A stretch of 64,000 bases of DNA from Beroe forskalii. Taxonomy: Eukaryota; Ctenophora; Nuda; Beroida; Beroidae. Below the pieces are notes generated by a model. The model saw only the letters and a list, made by a program, of their open reading frames with translations. It did not search any database and was not told the origin of the DNA. The translations under genes and the position numbers were made by a program. Where the stretch lies: contig WFMF01000123.1 of the NCBI GenBank assembly GCA_011033025.1, positions 133,848 through 197,847 on the forward strand, written 5' to 3'. Shown piece by piece: positions 46,046 through 58,136 of this stretch; the first letter of the stretch is position 1, and the number at the start of each line of letters is the position of its first letter.

Positions 46046-47732
46046 ACGATAACGCCGAATACCGCCACCCGGAGCTTTTCCAGAAGCGGGACTGGAGTCA
46101 GGAGGACGCGAGAGACGTGGAGGCCAGCAACGCCGGACTCAACTACATCGGCTTGGACGGCAGCATTGGCTGTCTGGGTAAGGAATTGTAGTTTTTATTG
46201 TGGTTTCTATAACCAGATTGAAGTGTGTAGCTTGCAGGTTGAATTAGACATTCAGACGGTAAGGAAATTTAGTTTTGTGATTTCTATTATCAGATAGGAG
46301 GGACGAAGGGTGCAGGTTCTGAGGTTCAATTACTGTTGACCTGTTCTGTCTATTCATCAAGTTGCTCGGACTTGGTTTCAGAAACTAAAATGGAGAAGGC
46401 TTTTATTAAACCAATATTCGATTGATGTAATCAATCAATTCCCCTTCCTTCAAACCTAACCCCCCCCCAGTGAACGGTGCAGGGCTGGCCATGGCCACTA
46501 TGGACATTATCAAGCTGCATGGGGGTGACCCAGCCAACTTCCTTGATGTGGGGGGAGGTGCAACAGCCGCACAAGTCACTGAGGCCTTCAAAATCATATC
46601 ATCCGACCCTAAGGTATGGGAGTGAAAGCAACCATAGAAAGCAGAAAATTTTAGCCACAATCGAGTACCGATGTATCCATAAGGTGGCTGTTTGATTGAA
46701 TGGCCTGATCTCAATCGATATCGTAAATTAAATATCCACTGGCTGGGTTGCTTATTGTATGGGTGTTCTGCAATATCTATGCCGGGTATTTTTCAGGTGA
46801 AAGCAATCCTTGTCAACATTTTTGGCGGCATCATGAGATGTGATATCATAGCCCAAGGTATTCTCGATGCTGCAACCAACCTGAACCTGGAAATACCTCT
46901 TATTGTCCGGCTTCAAGGTAAATGGTTAATGTTTGTCTGTGCTTCCCAGTATTCATGAGTACTGAATGAGTCACGATTCTTTGCCGTTTCTGAACTTATC
47001 AAAATGTATTTAACTCAACTCTATCGAGTCCTATGTTATAAGGCTTGAATTAATACAAATTATATAAAGTAGTTTACTACGCTTAAGTGTAACTTCTCCT
47101 TTTTACTTTATTTTGAAATGTTTAAACTCGAGGTTATTAAACAAACTTAATTCTAGTAATTGTGGCCTTCGAAGGTGCTAATGGACTGCATAGCAACGTA
47201 TGTGCGTAGCGCGCGCCGACATTTCTGTAATGAAAGCGTTTCGCGTCAGCACTACATTGATCACATGACCTTAAATGCTGCAATCTGATTGGTCAACGCG
47301 ATGCCGAGCCACCAATTAATTAATTCGCACTTATGTACACGATAATTACTTAGACCTATAAGTCCAGGCGATATTTAAACACGATTCTGTTCAGAGCATG
47401 ATCTGTATAGGTGTTCTCCTTTTCAGGTTCTAATGTGAAGGAAGCTAAAGCGCTGATGGCAATGAGCAAAGTGAAAATCCTTCCCATTGATAGTTTGGAC
47501 GAAGCAGCATCCATGGTAAGTTTAAGTGGACTTGTCTGGCCCGTGCCGCCATTCTTTTGAGATGGTTTTCGCCCTAAAAGTTATTATCAATCTCATTCTA
47601 TTCGTTTAGGACACTTAGAACTATTTTTCATTCGGCTTATTCATTCTTTCTTTTCAGGCAGTGAAATTGTCAGAAATCGTTGGCAAAGCCCAAGAATTGC
47701 ACGTGAAACTTGACTTCAGTTTGTCAGATTAG
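46016..47732 (+). CDS. SUCLA2: Succinyl-CoA ligase (ADP-forming) beta subunit, 3' exons (5' exons absent)
   Basis: The beta subunit of the mitochondrial TCA-cycle enzyme that converts succinyl-CoA to succinate with ATP formation. Five exons: 46016-46177 ([14 protein letters not shown]...DWSQEDARD...[13 protein letters not shown]), 46471-46613 ([20 protein letters not shown]...FLDVGGGAT), 46797-46917 ([20 protein letters not shown]), 47427-47515 and 47658-47732 (stop TAG). Phases join cleanly with GT-AG sites. [22 protein letters not shown] and the final VKLSEIV identify SUCLA2 rather than the GTP-forming SUCLG2. The catalytic C-terminal domain is complete. The ATP-grasp half should lie upstream, but inverted satellite occupies that place. 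A tandem AATAAA cluster at 47775-47788 fits the poly(A) signal. Confidence 0.92.
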
Positions 47733-49051
47733 AGACGAATGCCTCCTGAAAAACTCTCTTTAGGTTATCTGCTGTAAATAAATAAATGTGCGACTTTATG
47801 AAAGACAAGCCAAGCGTATGTGATGTTTTGTACCATATTTATGAGAGATTTTATACTCTGTAATGACAGCCTGAAAGTAGTGCAACATGCATCAAATAAT
47901 TAGAATCTACCTGCACCCATTATTTCTCCTTGACCACGCTTTAAGAAAATTATCAATGTCTTAATTTGTATGCCATAAATCCCCTATCTTCGCTAACTTT
48001 TTCCTGAAGCTTTCTCGAAATTTGGCAGTAATCACCCTATTAAACTCTCTCCATCCAAAAGCTTTGTCATTAATTAATCAGTAGGAAAATTTGATCATTG
48101 TTATTTATATTATAAGTACGGATTGTGAGCAATTTTCTAATTTTGAAATTGTAGATTTTTCGGGTTAATGAAGCAAAAGTTACGTTTTCATGCAACGTGA
48201 GACATATAACTTCGTCTGGGTATAATAACTATTTATCATGATTATTATTATAAGTTCTCTTAATTTTGATCTCATCCAATTGGAAATCGCATTCTTCAAG
48301 AAGTCCGACGCAGTCTGTCGACTCATTGAAAAACTAGCAAAACATAAGTCTGTGGGCAGTGTCGGGATTCTTGGAGATGGCAAACAAATTAGCGTTTCAT
48401 TATTTCTTTTTATTTTATTTGTGATGACCCTATAGCTTCATCCTCCTGCCATGAATCTATGTGATGAATTTTAGTTCTAAAAATATTGTAGATTATATTA
48501 ATAGTAAATATCATTACTTAAATAGTGACCTTGGTGGCTCCTATTGTAATTTGAGCTGCTCTATTAATACCACTACTCAAGTCCTTCGTATGTGTATAAT
48601 CATATACCCATTGTGAATAGAATGTCCCGCTGTGATACCAGGTGGCACGCACAGCTGAGCTCTGAGCCCTGCTCCAAAGGATAGCTGGATAAGATGACGT
48701 CATTATCATGGCTAAGAGTGGGGGATGGAAGGGATGGAACGGCTACTTTTCACATTCGGGTTTATTTAGAGGTTAGTAACAGGAGTTATTATAGAGACCA
48801 TTCTGAGAGCTTTATAGATGCTCGTGTTTATTTGATGAATATTCGGTGTGAGCTAATGTTCTAAGTTGAATATAAAAATGTTTTAGTTTGAATTCAAATA
48901 GTCCGTTGCGTCGATTTCTTAATTCTTTGTTCTTGAAACGCATTGTATTAAAATTGTACGTGATTGTGATTCATTTTCCAAAATTCCACATAGGAACCAT
49001 GTCTTGTAAATGTAATTATCCCCTAATATAACTCCACTTCACCCCTCCAGA
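47733..49051. other. Intergenic, SUCLA2 to LU-domain gene
   Basis: Poly(A) signals of SUCLA2 lie near 47775. The rest is AT-rich with a TGACGTCATTATCATGG dispersed repeat at 48694. No other gene is seen. The LU-gene promoter presumably lies in the last few hundred bases. Confidence 0.4.
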
Positions 49052-49911
49052 ATGCCCTCCCTAACCCACTTCCTCCTTTCCTGTCTCCTGATCGGAGCTG
49101 CTGTCTCTCTGACCTGTCTCTCCTGTAATGACAGGAAGATCGGCACTGCTGACTGGGCCGGAGTCTCAGACGGAGGAAAGAACTCTGTTGCTACAACCTG
49201 CGAAGACAAGTCAGGTAATGGCCGACTGGAGTGAGCGACTGAAGACCCCTCAAACTCATATTATGAAATTCTCATTCTGCATGGATGGGAGCCAGGGTCG
49301 GGTGTCTAACACTTTCACAGTCTAATTCTCTAACCCAATCAGGAACCAGCACCTTGTGCACCGGCGCACAGGACGTTTGTCTGACCTACGTTGCGAACTA
49401 CACCGCGAGCGGAGAGAAAGTGTGTGAGCGGAAAAGTGCCTGCGGGGTCAGCTCATCCACTGCTGCTGTCCTGAAGACGGCTTGTACGACTGCCATTCCA
49501 GGTACTCCAAATTGAATTTGTTGATTCATTCCCTGGGTCCTTCAATCATCTTTTTAAAGTTGAAATTCTAAACTTGACATTTCATATACTCTTCTATTCT
49601 TCTTGACCCCCTTATCTCAACTCAACGCGACCCTTTACTCATTCTAGTCATTCTGGTTACCCCTTTGTCAGACGTTGTTAATGGGACCTGAAAGTGACAA
49701 CCCCCTCTCGCTCTGAACCTCAACCCCATTCACTCTTCGCAGCCTCTAACTAACGACCCCTCCCTCAGCGTCGACCCACACAGACTACGTGTGCAACACC
49801 TACCAATGCAAAACCAACAACTGCATCTCCATGTCCTCGGCAGGGAGTGTGGAGGCGTCAGCAGTCCTCCTCATCGCTGGGATACTCGCTTTCTTCCTGG
49901 GAGTTCTGTAG
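49052..49911 (+). CDS. Ly6/uPAR (three-finger) domain protein, secreted and probably GPI-anchored
   Basis: Three exons, 49052-49214, 49343-49501 and 49769-49911, all joined in phase 1 by GT-AG introns of 128 and 267 bp. The product is about 154 residues. It has an N-terminal signal peptide (MPSLTHFLLSCLLIGAAVS), then LTCLSCND, which is the LxCxxC start of an LU domain. Eleven cysteines lie in the mature region, closing with VCNTYQCKTNNC, and the C-terminus is hydrophobic (ASAVLLIAGILAFFLGVL) with no charged tail, as for GPI attachment. LU proteins act as receptors, modulators or structural cell-surface proteins. The specific role is unknown. The start ATG is the only one preceding the signal peptide. 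Confidence 0.82.
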
Positions 49912-50211
49912 CTAGGCATCTGCAGGGCATGCAAACTAATGTGCTCGTTCTGACGAGCTACAGAGACTCAGGATGTTGTACAGTGCGTTTTGAACTGATG
50001 ATCATTTCCGGATGTATATGGACTGAAAAAATATACGCCTTATCTTATTCTTATCTTTGATCGTTGACATTTTCCAGCAAAATCTTACCAAATGTAATGC
50101 GAGAGCATGGATCATGTGACCCCATATGAATACCAATGTGCACCAATCTATAAGTATATCATTTTGACTGATTTTATTAATACTTTGTAATGAATCCCAA
50201 TCACAAAACAG

Positions 50212-50259
50212 AATTACTCAAACAGTTAATTTCCATGGAAATTAACTGTTTGATTAATT
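50212..50259. repeat. 48-bp near-perfect palindrome
   Basis: aattactcaaacagttaatttc/catgg/... reads as its own reverse complement around CCATGG with a single mismatch. It abuts a second, larger palindrome. Confidence 0.9.
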
Positions 50260-50262
50260 CTA

Positions 50263-50397
50263 AAATTTCTAGAAATAACTACAGGAATAAACATCCTAAT
50301 CCAACGTTAGAAATCTGCATTCAACCGTGCACAGTTGAATGCAGATTTCACACGTTGGATTAGGATGTTTATTCCTGTAGCTATTTCTAGAAATTTT
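50263..50397. mobile_element. 135-bp foldback palindrome
   Basis: The arm aaaatttctagaaataact...catcctaatccaacgt...aaatctgcattcaac is repeated in reverse complement across a 7-base centre (cgtgcac). The arms are about 64 bp with very few mismatches. It is probably a MITE or foldback element. The near-identity of the arms implies recent origin or conversion. Confidence 0.85.
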
Positions 50398-50501
50398 CGA
50401 TCAATTTTTGTTTCTAGGATTTGTAATTCAGACAATTTAGTTGATTTTTTCCCGGTGAAAAATGTTTATTTTTGTCTATCAAGGGTTAGGGGGTAGGGTG
50501 T

Positions 50502-51151
50502 TTATTGTTTCAACCTTTTCATGCGCGGTATGTTAGTTGTAAATGTTACGACAGCAGTCAATCACAACGTCAACGTGCTTGGGTACGTTTTTGCGACACG
50601 TGCAAAAATGTGTATTATGCACCTTCCAGGCGTGTTTATGCTATGTATTCAAAAACCCTATAGGCACCAGGGTACCGTGCGCAATAAATTATTGCGCACT
50701 GTAGTGCCGAAATCTTGATTTATTACGCACTGTAGGTCATAATAATTTATTATGGTGCAGTAGAACAGTGCGTAATAATTTATTTCGCACAGTTGAGCAA
50801 ACTGTACCTTCAAATCTTAATTTAAAACATTTCCTTGTGTTTGAAAATATTGCCATTTTTCGGTAAAGTCGGTGCATAATTCAGTTTAATAACTCGTAAA
50901 ATTACTAAACTCAGCATTAAAAAACCTCGGCCTTCGGCCTCGGTTTTTCAATGCCATATTACACACTCGGGCCTCCGGCCCTCGTGTGTAATAAGACGTT
51001 TAGTAATTATTACTCGTTACTAAACCCTTCATTTAATTTCACTGAAAACATTTAACGAAAAGCATATTTCAATTTGTGCACAATCATGCGCCGTACAAGA
51101 ATTCCATAACGCGTTTGAAATACGCCGTGCATGAAAAGGTTGAGAACAATG
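50502..51151. mobile_element. 650-bp TIR element containing several hairpins
   Basis: The ends are inverted copies of about 29 bp: attgttt-caaccttttcatgcgcgg at the left, ccgtgcatgaaaaggttgagaacaat at the right. The interior contains gtgcgcaataaattattgcgcac, the hairpin cctcggccttcggcctcgg and the hairpin acactcgggcctccggccctcgtgt. There is no transposase frame. It is probably non-autonomous. Confidence 0.75.
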
Positions 51152-51675
51152 TTGTAATTTGTACAAGTATATACAATCACATACAATTCAAAACTATACA
51201 TTTTAGTGATATCATACAGGTTTAACATTTAAAATTTTGTTGACTGTCACAGCAAAAAGTACTCTAAACTATTCTAAATTCGTATGATTACATCCTACAA
51301 CAAAACAGATAAAAATAAAATAAATTTTACGATAACATATCAGAAAAGGCTGAAGGGTGTGGTGACGTACATGTACAGTTGACAGTGGTAGTCTAACTCT
51401 AAAAGGACAAAAATGTAAAAAATCAACGCAAAAATTTTAAGAAATTTACAGTTGCATCACAACACTACAACAGATAATGGCTCACACGGGTTACGTCCAT
51501 TTTAACAAGGAGGTTTATAAAATGAAGGTTATTAAGAGGGGGAGGGGTTTTAAATTGGCCAGATAATTTCAAATTGAGATAAAAATGCAACTTCAAGGTA
51601 CAAGGCACAGTTATAATCCGCAAGTCATTTGAGCCTAGAAACCCACAAATCTCCCGGCAAAATCAGCCTGATTTC

Positions 51676-54600
51676 TTAAATCAAATCGTTGACGTTCTCC
51701 CCGGCCATGAGCTGCTGCTCCACGTCCTCAAAGTCCAGGAACAGACTCTCCCGGGTGGTTAGACGGGGTGTGATCAGGGCTGTCACTTCAGGCGTCATTC
51801 CTGGGGGATTAATGGGTGATTCTCAAACACAAGAAAATATTCTTTCAGAATGATACGCAGAATTAACCTTAAAATGGGCCGATTTGTCGTTACATCTCTA
51901 GAAGAATTTCTCGATTTACAGATCAACTGTGCACTGAATAAGAATTTGAATACTGGATGTCTGATTGCATTCCTCTGCTCTCCAGATCCAGCTGTGACAT
52001 CCGATCCTCATGTGTCAGCAGTGTCACCGGATCAGGGGTAGCTTTCCTCAGATTCGTGATGTGATCCCCCAGGTCATATGACCGGGTCACTGACAGCTCC
52101 TTCCCGAGATCAGCCAGTACCAGCTGCAACGGGGAGAATTCGTAATTCATCATTTATCAAATTTTTCATCTAGCTGCATCCGAAATGTTGAATGTTCAAT
52201 TTGTTTGGGGAGGAAAATGTCCTCCTTCCAGGAGGGAGTCCTTCCTTTGTGAAATTCTATTTCTGAGCTCTAATTCCTAACCTCGGGGTCGTAGTCAAGT
52301 TCTGTGCTGGTATCGAGGTCGTTGCAATCTATCATGTCCTGACTGCCATCCTTGTTCTTCTTTATAAAGCTACCTGAACAGAAATTGTAATGGAGATCTA
52401 TTATTGAAACAGAGGATAAAAGGTACTGTAGAGTGTACTGTAGAGTCGATCCCTGATTCAATCGAATCGAAAAAACAACAGAAGAATGTCTTGCTAGTTG
52501 AAGAATCTGATTCTAAATCATGAGAATCAAGAACAACATCTTAGGCACATCAAAAGCTACCTGATTTCTTGACCGGGGGCGGTGTGACCCTGGGACTGAG
52601 TTTGATGCTCCCCCGAGGACTCACCCCCGGACTAATCTTAGACTTCTCCCTGCTCAGCATAACATCCGCACTCGGGGGTGGTTTGGGGGGTGTGGTTTGA
52701 GAGGGATGGGTTTGTGGGAGGTTGTCAGTGGCGTTCTGTGAGGTCTCTTCCTTCTTTGTTTCCTCTTCTTGAAGAGAAATTGTGTTCTCTCGGGATTGGA
52801 CTGAGAAGATAAAATTCATAAACTGAGTGGAAATCCTCTTACGGATAACTGAGCTTCAAATCTAAATCTAAAGCACCCAATTTTTATTTAGCCAATTGGC
52901 TCTTTCAGGTCCCAAAATCCTCACATTAAAACTGCCGGTCATTCTTTACAAGAATGATGGAGTTCCACTCACATATCTCATTGTCGACCCTGCTCTCGCC
53001 AGGGCACCAGGTGGGTGGTCCCCCTGTCATCAGCCCTCCCTCCTCCTCCTTCTCCTTCATTCTCTCAGGTGGGGGTGTGGCGGGGAGGGTGTAACCAGGT
53101 AAACCAGCCTAGGGGAAGAGGAGATGCAAAACGTCGCTTAACTTTCAGATAATGTCAATAAACAACCGAATAAACAACGAAAGAGACTCAGCTCCCGATA
53201 AAAAAAAGCAAACCCATGAAGTGATTTATCGATCTGTTATCCCCACTCTAAGTCTAACCTTATAACAATTTCTATGCCAATGCTATTATCTAACATCCAA
53301 CGCTCTATTTCTAACCTTTACGAATCCTATGAAGGACTGTTTCCACGCTTGGGAGGAGAGGATCACTACATCCGCAGTCCGGGGTCTCTGAGCGGGGGTG
53401 TCAAGAGCTGAAGTGGTGTCAGCAGCGACTGCAGTGTAGCTCCTTCGGATTCTGGTGGAAGAGGACGTGGAGAGTTATGAGAGGAATTGAACGAAGTAAA
53501 GAGGGAGTCAAGAGAGGAGAGGAAATGCACGATGTAAAGAGGAGAAGGAAAGGGGTTGGATGAGAGGAACCAAGGAATCACGAATCAAGAGAGGAGATGA
53601 TCAGAGATGAATAAAGTCGAATCAGAGGGAAGGATTACTGGATATATTAAATTATGTAAAATTCGCGTAGTGAAAAGCAGGCAGTTCAATCTCATTAATT
53701 TGCGTTGCTAAATTATGATAGAGACGTCTATTTCTCGTGGATGGTCTCTGTTCAAGAAACTCTTTCCATTGGCAAGACAAGCATCCGGCTGCGCATTGGA
53801 GTTGGACAGTTTCATGAATTGCTGTAATTTGTTAAGCTGTAAATTTTAGACAATCCACCAACCATCTCGGGTTCAAGAAATCAAGCCTGCTCTTTGTGCA
53901 ATAGGGCGACGGTTAAATCCTACACAATGTTTTGGTTCCTTAGTTACGCCATAAGGCGGTTAATTAAAGAGACCTAATTAAATATATTTAGATCGTTATG
54001 ATTTATGCGCATAGAATTGCATTTCATGGTTATATGATACCACAAGAGCCGACATGATCACGAATTTAATTTGTGGATTAGTACCAGCTATGCTTATGAA
54101 GGATTCATTACTACTTAAAAAATTGAAGCATTGTATTCGCAATAATAAAATTTAGAAGCCCTGTCTAACAGGTCCTATTCTAAAGAAAATAGCTAAAATC
54201 AAGATGCGACTCACTCTGGGTTTGTGGGCATGCGTTTTAGCAGGGGAGATCGCGGGGTTTCAGTGAACTTCCGGCTCAACCGGGGGTTAGACAGCCTGAG
54301 AGGTTATAGAGTTAAGACTCAAGATAGCAGATTGGGAATCCTAATACGACCTGATAGAGGAGATTAAGTCTCCTCATCTGTGTCACACCCATCCCTCCCC
54401 ATCAGAAAAGCGCAAAAAATAGGAGCGAAACATGATAAGTGGAAGATGTTGTGAAGCTGTAGCTCACCGAGTTGGGTCTGCACTCTTATCACTTCTATCA
54501 ACTCGAGGCGGTGTCACGGCTCTTTTAGGCGGAGGAACTGGTGTGCGGGGAGATGTTGTGTCATGTGACTCTGCAGCCATGTCACGTGACCTAGAAACAG

Positions 54601-57600
54601 CTGAAACACTGTCACGTGACCTGGAAACACTCTCACGTGACCTGGAAACACTGTCACGTGCAGTGGGCTTCGGTGACCTAGCAACGCTTTGCCGCGGTGA
54701 CTTAGCAACGCTCTCCCTGATCGATGAGGGAAGGTGCTCGTTTGATGACGTCACAATACCACTTGAAACATCCTCACACCAGTTGGTAGAGCGTCGTACG
54801 GTGGGCTCATCGCTGAAGTCTTTAGACTCACCACTTTCACCTGAAATAATATGAGTTTTAAACAGCGTATCCTTATATGTAGTCTGTACCTGACATAAAA
54901 CCAGTCCAGAGAGTATGAAATGCCAATTTCAGTTCGTTGCTCCTTGCACTTTTCTCTCCTTTCAGGATATTGAAAAATTTTGCAACTCACCGGATTGGAA
55001 GGCGCCAGCAGTAGACACGTTTTCTGCAGCAGTAAGCGGCGAGTACTCCTCTATTTTTACTGAGGAGAGCAGACTCCGGGCGAGCTGAGGATAAAAAGCA
55101 TGTCGAATTTGTTTGACTCGAACCTGGGACCTCCCGATGGAATTAATTTCTAAATTTCTGCGGATTACAGCTCTGCGCCACTGAAGGACGGTTTAGTGGC
55201 GCAAGGCTGTAATCCACAACCACAAGATGGAACCTTCGCTCGAAGGCTGGACCCTTGTTCAAACCTTGGCAATGGAATGAATCACAGAATGCACCACTGT
55301 TTCTTACCGCCATTTGTTTCTCGATGTCCTCCTCGTCTGATTCCTCCCCTATTTCTACCACCTGACAAGATGACTCTTCCTCCAGATACCCTGCATCAAG
55401 GGAGAAATTGAGAATCTCGGAAGTTCAATTTCTTAACTTTTCGGGCGAAGTACATGATACTGTTTTCGATTGCGGATGCTGTTTGAGATCATTTTGAATG
55501 AAGAGAAAAACTCAAAAGAGCAGCTACAATTAATGCAACTTGATAATTGATCAATCCTGTTACCGATATCGGAGTTGACTTCCACGATCTCGACGACACT
55601 GTCCGGCCTCTCAATCTCCATTCGCGATCTCCGGTCCTCCTCCAGGTTTTGTGCCAGGAGATCTGAGGGTTGATAGGGTATTAAAAACCGATATTTCAAA
55701 ACTTTATCGGACTGAATTGTTCATTGAAAAGGCGAGAAACTCGGGCCGGAATTTAAGATCCATCTGCATCACCTCTACAGAAATCAAGTTGAGAGACGGT
55801 TATTTCTCCGCTGCTTTCCGTACTGTCTGCTACAGAACTAACGGATTCCTTCTGCTTCTTCAGTAACATTCGGTCGAAATAGGTGATATCCTGAAGAAAA
55901 CACCATTTCATTCTTAGTAAAGCAGTTAAATTCACATTTCTCATGCTAATTTAAAAAGTTTAAACATGACAAATCTGGAGCCGTTATTGTCACTGTACCG
56001 TGTTATCTGAGAAGTTGATTTCAAGCTCGGATCTCTGGATGGTTTGCGAAGAATCCGTGGTTTTCTTAGCGGTAGCCTCGCCTTGGTTACCTATAAACGT
56101 TACATCGCATAAACATCACGTGACCAAATAGAATCAAATTGAGGTACACTGGCTGCTCGCGCGAAAAAGTTGTAACCTTAAATTGTCATTTGGCGTTCGC
56201 GCGCGCCGTCAAATTCGGAACGCGTGGGTACAAATTTCAAATTTTAAATCTTACTATCTTCTAAAATTACTAAACAGATTATTGATACAATTAGAACGCC
56301 AATGAGTTCCTTGCAACACACCAGAAACTGAAGTTTCCTCTCCTCTCCAAGCTTTGACGGCATCTGCGAAGCTCTGAGCGGCAGCATCCTCATCGTACAC
56401 TCCCCAAAGTGAGTCTTCAGAAATGGGAGCATCGCTGGGGGAGCTGGGTGGTGAGGGAACTGTGAAGTCAGCTAAGGGTTGGGAAAATTAGGGAGTAGAG
56501 GGAATTAGGGAGTAAAGGGGAATAAGGGAGCAGAGGGAATAAGGGAGTAAAGGGAATAATGAGTTTAGATATTGCTTCTTTTATTGTAGAGCAATGAGTA
56601 TCCAACCAAGGTTTTCATACTTCAACGCAGCTTAATCTTTACGTTTTCGTTGCGATGGCACATAAAAACAAAGTTATCCTTTCAGAAAATCATGAAACTC
56701 TACATATTGGGCGGTCTAGAAGGAACATTTATCTCGTTTTGTCTTGTCAAGGGCCGTGAAGTGTGGGACTTCAGGGCTCCCTTTTTATGGAAAACCCTGA
56801 AACATTCCGAGCAATACTTCTCTCCGCATTCCATACAATTCTGAAAATAAAGAGGTCATGCGAAACAGTGAACAGCATTGGTTGAGTTGATTTATCAATT
56901 ATCATACTGTATCGAAAAAAACTCCATTTAATTTGTCGTTTTTTTACTTTTCTCAAACCCAGAAAATTATGCCACAAAACCATCTGGGCCCCATTCAGTT
57001 CGCACTGTCCGCATATCGGCCCCACGATACTGCGTTGTCTCTGCATATCCTCTCCCCACGCATTGCTCGATCTCAGAACTTCTGCGGCCTGCTGAGCAGA
57101 AAACTGCGCCTGCTGGCCCGCAAACTGCGCTTGCTGCGCGGCAAACTGCGCTTGCTCCGCCTCGTATTGTGCGTTGTATTGCTCATGCTGTGCGCCTTGA
57201 GGCAGTGTTTGGGGTTCAGCCCAGGAGTCTCCGGCTGATGTGGATGTGTTGTGGGGTGTGGAGACTCGCTGAGGTGCTGATCGCTTCTCTTTTATATCTT
57301 CTGGGAGGGAGATTTGAGGGGCTAATGTTGATGGGAACCAGTCCAATTTAAACCCTGAACCAGTCCAATTGCTGGTCTTATTTGTGAAGTTGTCTTCTTT
57401 GAATTTATTAGGATCTTACTTCTTTCATATCTTTATTAGAGGCAGGCGTGAGGAATTTGACCTTTATCTTCTTGTCCCCTCCTATCTTGACACCGGCACT
57501 CTTGTTTTTACTGAGGTGTTCCTTAGCATGGGTTGTCACGGCGCCAGGCTGACCGGACTTCCACAGGTACCCAGTTTGAGGCATCGTGCTGGTGGAGAAA

Positions 57601-58136
57601 TTAGGGGTTAGGATGTTGTAAAAATAAGCGAAAGTTTTAGTTGACTCGAACTCTTCCATTTACCAATGCTGAATGCATCAAACAATGGATCGTTGATTTC
57701 TCTCAATAGAAATTTCTCTCGTTTTTCTATAACATAGAAGGTTGTCATATCTCCCCCCTACCTGCGTTGTTGCTTCTCCTTCTCTATGGTTTGTCTGAGA
57801 GTTCTCAATCTCTCCTCCATCTTAGCGTTCTCAGCTTCCAGCCGCTCAGCATTAGTCAGCTTCTTTAACGTCCTACGGAGATAATTGGAATACAACTAAA
57901 AATGACGTACTGTCTCTGAAAATTATGGAATAACTGAATTAACATGAATCTCAATTCGAATAGCGGATGTTTGAGATTTCATGAATAAAACAACACCAAT
58001 TTCTGGATTATAAAAAGAGAAAATGAAGCTTGGATTCCCCTTAAAATACCCACTTCTTCTTGACCCGAACTGGGACTGCTCTGGCGCTGTTTAGTTTGTC
58101 TGACATTGCTCCAGCACTGGCAACACTAGCGGACAT
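51676..58136 (-). CDS. ZBBX: ZBBX, zinc finger B-box domain protein
   Basis: An orthologue of the vertebrate protein expressed in cells with motile cilia. Minus-strand exons from 5': 58136-58054 ([17 protein letters not shown]), 57872-57762 (coiled coil [20 protein letters not shown]), 57588-57420 ([20 protein letters not shown]), about 57346-56976 (Q-rich AQF..QQ heptads, then [11 protein letters not shown]), 56840-about 56704 ([20 protein letters not shown]), 56471-56322 ([19 protein letters not shown]), 56090-55999, 55890-55773, 55662-55564, 55390-55308, 55084-54991, 54840-54468, 54295-54215, 53451-53371, 52800-52561, 52373-52282, 52123-about 51960, 51800-51676 (stop TAA). The WKSGQxG motif, CGQC...C.EC...YC..CF..FHKKGAL B-box and AAQSF...W block follow ZBBX order. 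Start could be 58136 or 58106. The junctions around the B-box are not cleanly canonical, and an extra exon near 53000 is possible. Confidence 0.85.
54468..54840 (-). CDS. ZBBX: ZBBX exon with SRD/SRE repeats coded by TCACGTGAC
   Basis: The disordered exon reads ...[19 protein letters not shown]... from four copies of a 21-bp unit (aaacactgtcacgtgacctgg on the + strand). The same tcacgtgac word codes SRDS/TRDS in three TTLL5 exons (near 28235, 32095 and 34190-34260) on the opposite strand. Flanking acceptor and donor are canonical (ttatttcag/GTGAAAG and ACTCG/gtgagc in minus orientation). Confidence 0.85.
55115..55180 (-). repeat. tRNA-like (SINE head) sequence with A and B boxes
   Basis: On the minus strand TGGCGCAGAG (A box, 55180-55171) is followed 46 bases later by GGTTCGAGTC (B box, 55124-55115). 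The surrounding sequence does not obviously fold as a full cloverleaf, so a tRNA-derived SINE or tRNA pseudogene is more likely than a working tRNA. It lies in a ZBBX intron. Confidence 0.5.
55197..55266 (+). repeat. Second tRNA-like sequence, divergent from the first
   Basis: On the plus strand TGGCGCAAGG (55197-55206) is followed by TTGTTCAAACC (55256-55266), again A- and B-box-like. The two tRNA-like units are head to head, so their 5' ends form a stem: gcggattacagctctgcgccact against agtggcgcaaggctgtaatccac with a 12-base loop. Confidence 0.5.
56470..56560. repeat. Intronic GGGAGTAGAGGGAATAA repeat
   Basis: Five imperfect purine-rich 16-18 bp units (agggagtaaagggaataa) lie in a ZBBX intron next to the exon starting at 56471. 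Confidence 0.75.

Larger units (their letters stand above)
49912..51675. other. Intergenic with palindromes and a TIR element
   Basis: This separates the convergent 3' ends of the LU-domain gene (+) and ZBBX (-). It contains two palindromes (50212-50397) and a TIR-bounded element (50502-51151), listed separately. No coding signal is seen. Confidence 0.5.

Noticed and set aside
52896-53102. 68-codon plus-strand frame
   Set aside because: Antisense to ZBBX. The minus strand here may hold a further ZBBX exon ([11 protein letters not shown]...), but its phase does not fit the neighbouring exons, so it was not called.
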